From an uncultured Bacteroidota bacterium (GTDB taxonomy: Bacteria > Bacteroidota > Bacteroidia > Bacteroidales > P3), in contig CACZUZ010000021.1 of the NCBI GenBank assembly GCA_902784465.1, positions 20,357 to 84,356 of the forward strand: a stretch of DNA of 64,000 nt, read 5' to 3'. Under the pieces are notes generated by a model, which did not search any database, was not told the DNA's origin, and worked only from the letters and a program-made list of their open reading frames with translations. The position numbers and the translations under genes are program-made. This document shows positions 36,365 through 44,969 of the stretch, piece after piece (within the stretch, counting starts at the first letter, position 1; each line of letters opens with the position of its first letter).

Positions 36365-39300
36365 TCAATTTCCAATACTCAATCTCTCTGCCGGACAGAG
36401 AGCGCGGAACTCGGGTGCATAGAGGCACTGGATGGTTGTGGGAGCTGTCACGTATGTACCGGCATTATTGACATACATGTCGTACTCTACCACATATTGC
36501 CCTTTGTTGAGACGGTCGATGTAGAGGGTCTGTGCGGCGTTGGTGACGGCGAGGTAGTAGCTCAGTCCTCCGTTCCAGTTCCAACCGCTGGCGGTGCTGA
36601 CAGGTTCCATAGCGGCGCAACGGGGGTCCTTGAGCTCCAGATATTCGAGGTTGCGGTCGCAAGCAATCTCTATGCGTACACGTACCTTGTCGCCCACCTT
36701 GAGGCCATCGGTTCCGGCAATCTTGCTGAGCTTGCCGTCGCGCTCCACACGGTAGAGGGTTCGCTTCAGCGTCACACCCATGCTGCTGGAGGGTATCTTG
36801 TCTATCTGCTCGAAATACTGCCAGTACATGGCTCCCCACGCAATGCCGTCATCCTCCTTACGCACGGTCAGTTTGCCGTCGGATGGCGACACCTCGCCCT
36901 TGCCCAACCGCTGGCTGATGTGCAGCTGGTGGCGTGATGTGTCGGTGGCAATCTGGTGGCTGCCGAAGGCGACTGTCATCTTCGATGGTTCGATGCGGAC
37001 GGGCGAACTGATGTCGCTCTTCTCTCCGCCCATCAGCAGTGCCTGTATTGCATTGACGGTCGAGACATCGGTATTCCAGTTGGTTGTCTGCTTTTGCTTG
37101 AGAATCCACTGCTGCATCTTGGCTATACTCTCTTTGTCGCCCAACACCTCGTCCATGGTGCGGACCAGCATGGCCTGCGTCTCGATGGGGCGCTCGCTCC
37201 AACTCCATCCGCTGACATTGTCACGCCAATACATGCCCATCTCGTCGCTGTATAGTGCCTTCTCCTTGATACGCTTGGCCATCTCCTGCGCCAACTTGAT
37301 GTCGCCCTGGCGGTTGAAGATGACGCTGAGCATCGACTGCGTGTAGAGCGACCTGTAGCTCTCGTTGTATTTCTTGGCATTGTTGTAGAAGAAGTCATAG
37401 GCTTCTTTCTGCTTCTTGCTCAGTTTGTTGTCGGGATAGTAGCTGCGTACATACAGATAGTCGAGGTTGACGACATCGTAGCCCTTGTTCTTTATGTATT
37501 CCTTGTAATAGGTGTAGGTCTCGCGGTCGACAAAATCCATAGCCTTGTCGAGGGCTTGACGGGTCTTGCTGTCGAGGGACACACCTTGTCTTTGCAGCAA
37601 GCCGAAGGTCTTGAGGATATATTGCGTTGTATATAGGCAGGAGTAGCGTCCACCCTCTATCCAGCTCCATCCGCCGTCGACTCGCTGGGCAGCCAGCAGA
37701 CGGCTGGTCTCTTTACGCAGTTGGTTTTCTAGTGCTGCCTTGTTGAAGAACCTGGCCACATCGCGATGGCGTTGCTCCTCGTTGTTGGCATCGAGCAGCC
37801 AGGGCGTCTCGCTCATGACGGTCTGCTTGAGGTCGCTATTGCGGTCTAGCTCGGACATGAAGGCATCATTCCCCACTTTTTCCCACTCGCGGAAAATGGT
37901 CTCTATCTGCGGGTTGTTCTTGACGATGGCATACGAAAGGCTGTTGGTGTAGATCGAGTTGACGAGGTAGATGTTCGAAGGGTTCTGGCGTTGCTTGACG
38001 TAGGGAAGCGACTGCATGGCCATCCAGATGGGGTTGGGCGTGAGGTCGACGGTTAGTCCCAAGGTGGAGAGCGTAAAGTCGGCCGCCGCAGTGTCGAGCT
38101 GGGTGAGGTGCTTCATCTCGTATTGTTTCTCCCCTTTCCCGTTGATATAGAAGGCCATGGATTCGGTCACCAGCTGACGGCTGGGCAGCAAGGGGATGGG
38201 AGCAAGCTCGCCGTCGCTGCAGCCCTGCCCGCGTGCAACAACCATGTAGTTGGCAACATATAATGGGGCACGTGGCACGGCAAGGGTGAAGCTCACCTCG
38301 CCGCTGCGACCGGCAGCAAGGGTAATGTTACGCACGGTATCGCCAACAATCATGGACAAGGGTCTGCCGTCGGCAGCAGGATTGGTCATGCGTAGGGTTA
38401 CGGCAATGGTCTGCTCCTTGTCGTCCATGTTGCTCACCTTGACCGAGAAGATGCATGTGTCGCCATGACGCAGGAATCTGGGAACGTTGGGCACCACCAT
38501 GAGGCGTTTCTGGGTGATGGCCGTCTCGGAGAATGCCCCCTCTTTGAGGTCCTTAGTCCATGCAAGGCCTCTGATATTCCATTTGGTAAGCAGGTCGGGG
38601 GCATTGAATGAGAGCTCCACAAACCCGCTGTCGTCGCTCCTCAGCGTAGGCATGAAGAATGCCAGCGTGCTGAGGTTTTGACGGACATGGAGAGGCTCAT
38701 CAACAGCCTGGTTGTTAGCATCCTCTCCTTCATCAACAGAGAGTCTCGAACCCGATTCGGCACTTCCCACTTCTATAACAGGCACTTTATTAGCGGCAAC
38801 GGCAACATCTTTCAACTGCGCACCATATACCTCTTTCTCAGCTGCAAGCTCATTCTCGATTACGGCATCATCTTCCACAACTTCAAGAGATAATGCAACT
38901 TCACCACTTTCGCCACGAGCTGTGCCGCTTTTACGCAGGGCATAGCTATTATAGCGGCGAATTGTCGAATATATGCCGTTCTTCAGCATCAGGATATGAA
39001 ATTTGTATGGGTTTGGCAATATCTTGTAAGCCAATTCCTTCTGATATGCATAACGACCCATTGCTTTTCCGTTGATTTGACTGAAGACGCTGGAGGTGTA
39101 GCTTTGTCCCCATATTGTCATATACATTCCAAGATGGCCGTAATTGTCGAGAGCGGCATCATACATGGTCATCAACAGGTTGGCTTTGGCAGGCAGGCCG
39201 CTATATTTCTCCTTGACACAGAGAGTCCATCGCTCGGGAGTGCCAGGAGTCAGCTTGTTGCGGAAAGTCTCAAAGGTGACATCCAGCTCCTTGTGGCGGT

Positions 39301-42300
39301 AAGGCACCGAGACCGACCAGTTGTCGTATTCGAAATGGTTCTCCTTCATGGCGGCAACCTCGACGATAAAACCGCCCAAGAGGCTGTCGGTAACAGGTAT
39401 GGCAATATCGGTATAGCCACGCGAGACTTTGTATATGTCATGACGATACATCACCTTGCTCTTGCGCACCAGCACATAGAGTGTCACGTCGTCGAAGCGG
39501 CTGCCGACCTTGAGATGGACGGTGTCGCCAACGGGACAAGAGTTCTTCTCGAGGTGGCCTACGATGAGGTCGGACTTGAAGGGCATTTTGCCGCCCGTGG
39601 GTTCATAGACCTTATAATATAATGAATTAAGCGTGTCGCCTTGTTCGGTTATCATCATGGCCGTAACCTTGTAAACTCCCATAGGACGGCCTTTAAGACT
39701 GAACGTGAACGGCTTGTCGGGTGCCATATCGCCCATGCCGTCAAAGAGTTTCTTGTCGACCGGCCAATGGGTGTAGTCGGCTGTACTGTCCATGTAGTCG
39801 TAGAGAGGGAACATTTTCTCAAACTCGGCAGGAGTATAAGGCATCTCATAGTTGTCGCGTTGTATCATATCGTTGTGCAGCAGTGGCTTGGATGGCATCT
39901 TGAGGAGTTCGACGGTAATTTTGGCGCGACCGCTAAGTTCTTCGCCATCGAGGTTGTTGCGACTCACTGCCAGCGTATCGAAGTAGTAGTTGGTTTCGAG
40001 ATAGCTGTTGACATATCCCACCGAGAGCCGTGTGGAAGCCTCATGGGTCTCGCCATTGACATCTGTTACTGAGGCATATACCGAATAATAGAAAGCAGGC
40101 TTGCGACTCAGGTCGCTGACCGAGTCGGGTTGTGGAACAAACTCGATGGTGAACAGTCCCTGGTCGTCGGTTGTCAGCTCGCCTGTTGCCACGACCTTGT
40201 TTTCACTGCTTCCCCACCACTGGTTCCAGCCCCAACGCCATGTTGGTTGTCGCTCGGAACGGACAACACGATAGGTGACTGTGGCCCCATTGAGCGGCAC
40301 AGAGGTATAGGAAGCTGCGATACCCTCGACATGGGCTGGCTTGCCGAATTGACGCAGCTCTGCCGGCTTGGAGAGGGTGACGGTAAACTTGGGCTGCTTG
40401 TAGGACTCGACCTTGAATGATCTGCTATCGTTGTCGTACTTCACTCTCCAATAGCCGGGCATGGCATCGGCAGGAATGGCAAACTGGCCTTGGCATACGC
40501 CAAACTCGTCGGTAGCAAAGGGAATGGTGTCCTGTGCCTTGCCGTTGATGTCGCAAACCACAAACAATCCTTTGTGACCCTTGACGGCATGGCCTTCGTA
40601 ACGGTCTTTGGAGTACTTGAAGAGCGAGAAATGGACTGTGTCGCCAGGCTTGTAGACCGGACGGTCGAAGAAGAACTCTACAACCTCCCTGTCTTCGCTC
40701 GGTTCATAATAATAAAAATCATCGATAGATTCCTTAATTTCCAACCCTTTATAATTGACCAAGAACCATTTGTAGTAGGCCTCTTTTACCTTTTTGGAAT
40801 AGTTGGGGAACTCAAAATGGCCGTGACGGTCGGTCTTGGTCGTGGCAAGAACCTCTTTCTTGCTGCCATAGCTTTTCTGTATCTGCAGCTTCACCACCTC
40901 GCCCACTATCGGCTCTCCACTTTTGCGGTCGACAAGGAAACCTGAGCTATGTTTGGCATCGCCCTTCACGAGAGCCACATCCTCCACTTTCAGACTCACC
41001 TTATCGATAATGGTGTCGAAAGCCCTGTTGCTGGATGCAATCAGCAAGTAGTGGCCTTGCGCCATGGGCGGGATTGCAAAGTAGAGTCCACGTGACAAGT
41101 AGTCGTGACGGTCGCCGACATAAAGCGCCCACTCTTTGCGTACTGTACTCTTCATAAGTCTTTTACACATCCCCTCCTGAGATGTGTAATCTTCCGAAAC
41201 GGGGTCTACAATACGGAAAAAGAGGGTGTCGACATTGGAGACCGAAACCATAGCAAGGGCGTTGCGGCCAGAAGGCATCTTGGATGGTATCTCCATGTGT
41301 ATTGATGGACGCAAGATGCGCTGTTTCAAGTTGTAGCAATTAACGGCACCATAACTTTCGGGGTGCAGGGCTATGGCGGAATCGATGACAGCTACAGCAT
41401 CAACATATTTAGCATTGTCGTTGTAGTTTGACGCAAGCAAGTAATACAATTCTGTTATTGAGGGGTCGTTGGGAATGCTATAATAGCTGATTACAGCCGG
41501 CAACTGACTCATTCTTGTCTCTTTAATGTCCGAGAAATTGACATAATAGTTTACATTGGAAACTCTGTTGAGAAAAAGCTTGGTCATCACACGGGGGGTG
41601 CTTTTTCGAGACAGATGCATCTGCTCACGTTCCTGATTGAGTTTCAGCATAAAATCGGCCATCATCTGGACGGAGTCAATATCCTTTGTCTTGATTTTGG
41701 CGAATTGTTCAGTTGTGGCAAACAGGTTGTCGATGGCACTGAAATTCCTGTCGTTCAGTTTTCTGTAATACATATAGCTGAACAACTTATTGGCTTTGAG
41801 CACAAGGACATCGAAAACCGTGGGAGTAAGGTCGCCATCTTTTCCATTCCCTTCAAGCTCGACGAGGTTGCCCAACGATTCGGCATCAGCGCTTTTTAGC
41901 AGGTTAATGTCGGCAAAGGCGGCACGGATATAGCTCTCGACCACAGCATGGTAGCGGTCTTTATCCCAAAGCTTGTAGTCGAGGTCGTTCTCATCGGTAA
42001 CCTTGTTCCTGTTTATCAACCAGCTGTTGTCGGAGTAATAGTTGGCATAGAAGGTAGCCAGGAGCATGTTGCATACAGCCTTTTCCTTGCCAGTAAGCTT
42101 TGGCAGCAGCCGCAGGTAGCGGACAAGCGACGAGTCACTGTTGTCCTCCTTGAACTTGGCCCCTGTCATCGAAAGATAGTGGGCGGCGACAAGACTCTGC
42201 CAAGAGTTCTGCGAGCGAAGGGCATTATCGTAGAGTCTCTGCGACCTGTCGAAAGCCTGCGAATAGTATTGTTTTTTGACTAGGCTGTCAACAGCCTTCC

Positions 42301-42394
42301 ACTCTTTGGCATAATCCTGCCCCTGCGAGAAGCAGGGGGAGAATAGTACGGCTACATAAAATGCAGCGAGAAGAAAAATCCTCGAAAACTTCAT
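36365..42394 (-). CDS. Giant alpha-2-macroglobulin-like secreted protein without thioester
   Basis: About 2009 residues from the ATG at 42394, which gives a signal peptide (MKFSRIFLLAAFYVAVLFSP and cleavage after FSQ); an ATG four codons upstream is also possible. The N-terminal 350 residues are a helical TPR-like region. Then come macroglobulin domains, including FFFDRPVYKPGDTVHFSLF and FFMPTLRSDDSGFVELSFN, and an alpha-barrel-like region with GGWSWIEGG. The CxEQ thioester of protease-trapping A2M is not seen. Homologues are common in Bacteroidales, where they are thought to act at the cell surface; trapping would have to be non-covalent. Confidence 0.85.
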   Translation of the reverse strand: MKFSRIFLLAAFYVAVLFSPCFSQGQDYAKEWKAVDSLVKKQYYSQAFDRSQRLYDNALRSQNSWQSLVAAHYLSMTGAKFKEDNSDSSLVRYLRLLPKLTGKEKAVCNMLLATFYANYYSDNSWLINRNKVTDENDLDYKLWDKDRYHAVVESYIRAAFADINLLKSADAESLGNLVELEGNGKDGDLTPTVFDVLVLKANKLFSYMYYRKLNDRNFSAIDNLFATTEQFAKIKTKDIDSVQMMADFMLKLNQEREQMHLSRKSTPRVMTKLFLNRVSNVNYYVNFSDIKETRMSQLPAVISYYSIPNDPSITELYYLLASNYNDNAKYVDAVAVIDSAIALHPESYGAVNCYNLKQRILRPSIHMEIPSKMPSGRNALAMVSVSNVDTLFFRIVDPVSEDYTSQEGMCKRLMKSTVRKEWALYVGDRHDYLSRGLYFAIPPMAQGHYLLIASSNRAFDTIIDKVSLKVEDVALVKGDAKHSSGFLVDRKSGEPIVGEVVKLQIQKSYGSKKEVLATTKTDRHGHFEFPNYSKKVKEAYYKWFLVNYKGLEIKESIDDFYYYEPSEDREVVEFFFDRPVYKPGDTVHFSLFKYSKDRYEGHAVKGHKGLFVVCDINGKAQDTIPFATDEFGVCQGQFAIPADAMPGYWRVKYDNDSRSFKVESYKQPKFTVTLSKPAELRQFGKPAHVEGIAASYTSVPLNGATVTYRVVRSERQPTWRWGWNQWWGSSENKVVATGELTTDDQGLFTIEFVPQPDSVSDLSRKPAFYYSVYASVTDVNGETHEASTRLSVGYVNSYLETNYYFDTLAVSRNNLDGEELSGRAKITVELLKMPSKPLLHNDMIQRDNYEMPYTPAEFEKMFPLYDYMDSTADYTHWPVDKKLFDGMGDMAPDKPFTFSLKGRPMGVYKVTAMMITEQGDTLNSLYYKVYEPTGGKMPFKSDLIVGHLEKNSCPVGDTVHLKVGSRFDDVTLYVLVRKSKVMYRHDIYKVSRGYTDIAIPVTDSLLGGFIVEVAAMKENHFEYDNWSVSVPYRHKELDVTFETFRNKLTPGTPERWTLCVKEKYSGLPAKANLLMTMYDAALDNYGHLGMYMTIWGQSYTSSVFSQINGKAMGRYAYQKELAYKILPNPYKFHILMLKNGIYSTIRRYNSYALRKSGTARGESGEVALSLEVVEDDAVIENELAAEKEVYGAQLKDVAVAANKVPVIEVGSAESGSRLSVDEGEDANNQAVDEPLHVRQNLSTLAFFMPTLRSDDSGFVELSFNAPDLLTKWNIRGLAWTKDLKEGAFSETAITQKRLMVVPNVPRFLRHGDTCIFSVKVSNMDDKEQTIAVTLRMTNPAADGRPLSMIVGDTVRNITLAAGRSGEVSFTLAVPRAPLYVANYMVVARGQGCSDGELAPIPLLPSRQLVTESMAFYINGKGEKQYEMKHLTQLDTAAADFTLSTLGLTVDLTPNPIWMAMQSLPYVKQRQNPSNIYLVNSIYTNSLSYAIVKNNPQIETIFREWEKVGNDAFMSELDRNSDLKQTVMSETPWLLDANNEEQRHRDVARFFNKAALENQLRKETSRLLAAQRVDGGWSWIEGGRYSCLYTTQYILKTFGLLQRQGVSLDSKTRQALDKAMDFVDRETYTYYKEYIKNKGYDVVNLDYLYVRSYYPDNKLSKKQKEAYDFFYNNAKKYNESYRSLYTQSMLSVIFNRQGDIKLAQEMAKRIKEKALYSDEMGMYWRDNVSGWSWSERPIETQAMLVRTMDEVLGDKESIAKMQQWILKQKQTTNWNTDVSTVNAIQALLMGGEKSDISSPVRIEPSKMTVAFGSHQIATDTSRHQLHISQRLGKGEVSPSDGKLTVRKEDDGIAWGAMYWQYFEQIDKIPSSSMGVTLKRTLYRVERDGKLSKIAGTDGLKVGDKVRVRIEIACDRNLEYLELKDPRCAAMEPVSTASGWNWNGGLSYYLAVTNAAQTLYIDRLNKGQYVVEYDMYVNNAGTYVTAPTTIQCLYAPEFRALCPAERLSIGN

Positions 42395-42470
42395 AATAAA
42401 AGGCATTTCGAGGAAAACGGAGAAAAAAAGGAAAAATTGTATGAAAAGAAAAGATGACTTGCTAGTAATA

Positions 42471-42528
42471 CTAGAAAGTCTAGAAAGTCTAGAAAGTCTA
42501 GAAAATCTAGAAAATCTAGAAAGTCTAT
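42471..42528. repeat. 9-bp array (CTAGAAAGT/CTAGAAAAT, six units) after the tRNA terminator
   Basis: Six contiguous 9-bp units: CTAGAAAGT three times, CTAGAAAAT twice and CTAGAAAGT once, then CTATCACA. On the strand of the tRNA the units read NNNTTCTAG-like. It lies immediately downstream of the tRNA-Arg terminator and upstream of the macroglobulin gene. Confidence 0.9.
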
Positions 42529-42531
42529 CAC

Positions 42532-42560
42532 AAAAAAAAAGAGGAAACTACTTTCCTCTT
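42532..42560 (-). terminator. Terminator of tRNA-Arg
   Basis: On the minus strand AAGAGGAAA and TTTCCTCTT form a 9-bp stem with a 4-nt loop, followed by a long T run. It lies directly 3' of the tRNA. Confidence 0.88.
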
Positions 42561-42567
42561 CTTTTAG

Positions 42568-42641
42568 TGACTCCTGCAGGATTCAAACCTGCAACCTTCT
42601 GATCCGTAGTCAGATGCTCTATTCAGTTGAGCTAAGGAGCC
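42568..42641 (-). tRNA. tRNA-Arg (anticodon ACG)
   Basis: A 74-nt cloverleaf folds on the minus strand: acceptor GGCTCCT with AGGAGTC (one G-U pair), D arm with the loop around AGCTC, anticodon loop CTACGGA (anticodon ACG, A34 probably edited to inosine for CGU/CGC/CGA) and T arm GGTTTGAATCC. The discriminator is A; CCA is not encoded. A matched promoter lies upstream and a terminator follows. Confidence 0.95.
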
Positions 42642-42691
42642 ATCAATGATTTCTGTCAAAAAAATGTTTTTTTCTCTCTCGAAATCGGGTG

Positions 42692-42722
42692 CAAAAGTAC
42701 ACACATTTTCAATACTGGCAAA
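42692..42722 (-). promoter_or_regulatory. Bacteroidetes promoter of tRNA-Arg
   Basis: On the minus strand TTTG (42719-42722) and TACTTTTG (42692-42699) are 19 bp apart, the best -33/-7 pair in the window. The -7 box is 51 nt before the mature tRNA 5' end, so a processed leader is implied. Confidence 0.75.
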
Positions 42723-42788
42723 ATTTTTTTTAATTATTTTCAAAAAATACCATATAAAAAACTGATTTTACGAGAGAAACAAAACAAA

Positions 42789-43322
42789 TTATTTTTTCTG
42801 TGGACCTTTATAATGGTATACTTCACGGTATAAAATGTCGCGCATTTCGTCAAATTCGCCGTCATCCAGTTCATATTTTGACATCACAATCATCTGCAAA
42901 ACGAGCTTGTTTTTGCCGCGGTAGGATGGCTGCCAATATTCCTGGGGATTGCGCGTGAATCCAAGGTCGGTGTAGAACTCCAGACGGTGGTCGGCCTGTT
43001 CGGTCGACGGCAACTCAGTCTCGAGCACCACCTGGTCGGGGTACTGCGACATGAAACTGAGCATAGTGGCCTTGCCAAGACCCCTGTTGCGGAACTCCTT
43101 GTCGATGGCAAAATGTTCAATATAAGCAAACTCCTCGAAGACCCAATAGGTCAATATTCCAAGCGGCTCGTCATCTAATGTAGCCACAAGAAAATGAAAC
43201 CTCTCGTCTCGGTCCTCGAGGCTTCTAAACGGAGGACGCTCTTCTTCGGGAAATGCCGATTCGAAGAGCTTTTCTGCAAAATGGCTGTGTCTGCTTTCAG
43301 ACAATGGTTCAAAATCTATCAT
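42789..43322 (-). CDS. GNAT-family N-acetyltransferase
   Basis: This 177-residue protein has a GNAT fold: the acetyl-CoA pyrophosphate-binding motif EFRNRGLGKATM (about residues 76-87), preceded by the strand YIEHFAIDK, and the late helix-strand segment RLEFYTDLGFTRNPQEYW. It transfers an acetyl group to an amine on a small molecule or protein; substrate unknown. It lies 67 bp after the outer-membrane-protein gene, with a tandem array between them, so it may be separately expressed. No close promoter was recognised. Confidence 0.85.
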   Translation of the reverse strand: MIDFEPLSESRHSHFAEKLFESAFPEEERPPFRSLEDRDERFHFLVATLDDEPLGILTYWVFEEFAYIEHFAIDKEFRNRGLGKATMLSFMSQYPDQVVLETELPSTEQADHRLEFYTDLGFTRNPQEYWQPSYRGKNKLVLQMIVMSKYELDDGEFDEMRDILYREVYHYKGPQKK

Positions 43323-43349
43323 TTATATTGTTTAAAGGTTTTGGTTTTT

Positions 43350-43392
43350 TCTAGAATTTCTAGATTATCTAGATTATCTAGATTATCTATCA
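43350..43392. repeat. 9-bp array (CTAGATTAT, four units) overlapping the OMP stop codon
   Basis: CTAGAATTT is followed by three CTAGATTAT units and CTATCA, whose TCA is the complement of the outer-membrane-protein stop codon. In gene direction it reads TGA TAG followed by ATAATCTAG units. The same CTAG-based 9-mer class and the same GATAGA edge occur at 42471-42528. Confidence 0.9.
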
Positions 43393-44361
43393 AAAGAACG
43401 AAAAGTTATTTAGTGCAACATTAAGCTTTACTGCGTGATGTGGGGCGAAGCTGTCGTAGCCCAGAAGGTTTACTTTATTATAATGGAACACATACGATAG
43501 AGTCATCGCCGTTCCAACTGGCAGCGTGAAGCCAAAGGCCACCGACGCATATCCGCCATAGCCTATACCCCCTTGGTTTACATATTCATAGCTGGCCACG
43601 TATGACGACGGCGACTGGCCGCCCCAGATATCGAGTATGCTGTAGGTGATTCCGCCGATTTGTATGTCGCTGCTCTCCACCTTGGTGTTGTTGACATTGC
43701 CGCCAACCGACAATTCGATGTCCATTCCGTTGCGAAGCTTAAATTTGCGTATCAAGCCCAAATCGATGTATATACGCCGTTCCGAGCCCGCTAAAGGGCA
43801 ATCCACATAGCGGTCCTGGTTGGTAAGGTAGACTGTCCCCTTGCCGCTCTCGAGCAGCACCATGCCGACGGAATTGAGTTTGGCAAAGTCGAACTTCAAC
43901 TGCCAAGCCCAATGGCTCAACTCAAAATCGTACCTGAAACCCATACCCAGCTGGAACGCAAGACGATAGTACATGTCGCCATACTCGGCGACTTTGATTT
44001 GCCTGTAGTTGCCTACCGACTCCCCAATCAAATCTTTCGCGCTCAGATTATTCCAAATCTGGTTGCCGTATGTTTCGCTGTATAGTATTCGTCCTAACGT
44101 GTTGACATTGTCAGGATTGCCGTTGTAGAAGTTGGCATGACGGTTGTCGGCACGTAAAACACCGATATCGACTGTCAGCGACAAGCCTCGCAACTGTGTG
44201 GGCTTAAACAATTGAGCATTAAGAGGTGAGGGAAGACAGAACAAAAAGACCACACTGCACAGCAAAGCTATGCAGCCCATGCGACATTTCGATTTATAGC
44301 AGTTTTTTTCAGCGACGGGTCCAGCCTCGTCGCTACATCGGTCTCGGTCTTTATCGTTCAT
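43390..44361 (-). CDS. Outer-membrane beta-barrel protein (hypothetical)
   Basis: This 323-residue protein has a charged N-terminus (about 28 residues), a hydrophobic signal segment (MGCIALLCSVVFLFCLPSP) ending LNAQ, then alternating strands typical of a small outer-membrane barrel, such as LGMGFRYDFELSHWAWQLKF and GGYASVAFGFTLPVGTAMTL, ending in the aromatic FSFF. No enzyme or plug domain is seen. Its start overlaps the ECF sigma stop by 4 bp, so it is translated together with that regulator. A role as sigma target or sensor is a context inference. An alternative start at the second Met (residue 28) would shorten the N-terminus. Confidence 0.7.
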   Translation of the reverse strand: MNDKDRDRCSDEAGPVAEKNCYKSKCRMGCIALLCSVVFLFCLPSPLNAQLFKPTQLRGLSLTVDIGVLRADNRHANFYNGNPDNVNTLGRILYSETYGNQIWNNLSAKDLIGESVGNYRQIKVAEYGDMYYRLAFQLGMGFRYDFELSHWAWQLKFDFAKLNSVGMVLLESGKGTVYLTNQDRYVDCPLAGSERRIYIDLGLIRKFKLRNGMDIELSVGGNVNNTKVESSDIQIGGITYSILDIWGGQSPSSYVASYEYVNQGGIGYGGYASVAFGFTLPVGTAMTLSYVFHYNKVNLLGYDSFAPHHAVKLNVALNNFSFF

Positions 44362-44969
44362 ATCGATTCTTTCTTTCCGTTCAATATGTTCCGCAGCAGG
44401 TCGCGAGCCCTGAAAAGCTGTATCTTCACAGTGCCCAACGGCATATTCAGTTCAGAGGCAATCTCCTCGTAGGTCTTCTCGTCGAAGTAGCGCATCTCTA
44501 CCAGCCTCCGGTATCGTGGCTTGAGCTGCCTCACAACCTCGCGCAGCAAGTTGATGCGCTGCTCATGGATAAAACTCTCTTCGGGATTATTCGACTCTGA
44601 AGGTATGGAGTACTCATATACGTCACCCACCGACGTGGTGCAGATGTCGTCCAGATATACCGTCTGTAAGCGTCTTTTGCGGATATAGTCAACACAATTG
44701 TTAGTGGCAATGGAGTATAGCCAGGTGCTGAAAGCGTGGGTAGGAGTGTAGAGATGGAGCGAAGCAAAAGCCTTGCCGAATGTCTCGATGGTGAGATCAT
44801 CGGCCTCTATGGGATTGTTGGTCATCTTGAGCAGCAGCAAGTAGATAGGCTCCTTGTACATCCGCATCAAGTCGGCGTATGCACGCTGGTCGCCATGCTC
44901 CCTTGCCCTCTGCACCAACAAGTAGTCCCTTTGGGCTTTCTCGCTCGTCAGATGTGATTTTACCTCCAT
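44358..44969 (-). CDS. ECF-type RNA polymerase sigma factor
   Basis: This 203-residue group-4 sigma factor has region 2 with the core-binding and -7 contacts (TIETFGKAFASLHLYTPTHA, then FSTWLYSIATNNCVDYIRKR) and region 4 with YEEIASELNMPLGTVKIQLF in its HTH. Between them is a linker of about 60 residues rich in Ser and Glu. It is translated with the downstream outer-membrane protein (4-bp overlap) and with the upstream GT2 gene (10-bp overlap). No anti-sigma gene is adjacent, contrary to the usual ECF arrangement. Targets are unknown. Confidence 0.93.
   Translation of the reverse strand: MEVKSHLTSEKAQRDYLLVQRAREHGDQRAYADLMRMYKEPIYLLLLKMTNNPIEADDLTIETFGKAFASLHLYTPTHAFSTWLYSIATNNCVDYIRKRRLQTVYLDDICTTSVGDVYEYSIPSESNNPEESFIHEQRINLLREVVRQLKPRYRRLVEMRYFDEKTYEEIASELNMPLGTVKIQLFRARDLLRNILNGKKESI

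Noticed and set aside
42471-43392. CRISPR array
   Set aside because: The units are 9 bp and contiguous, without unique spacers; no cas genes are in the window.
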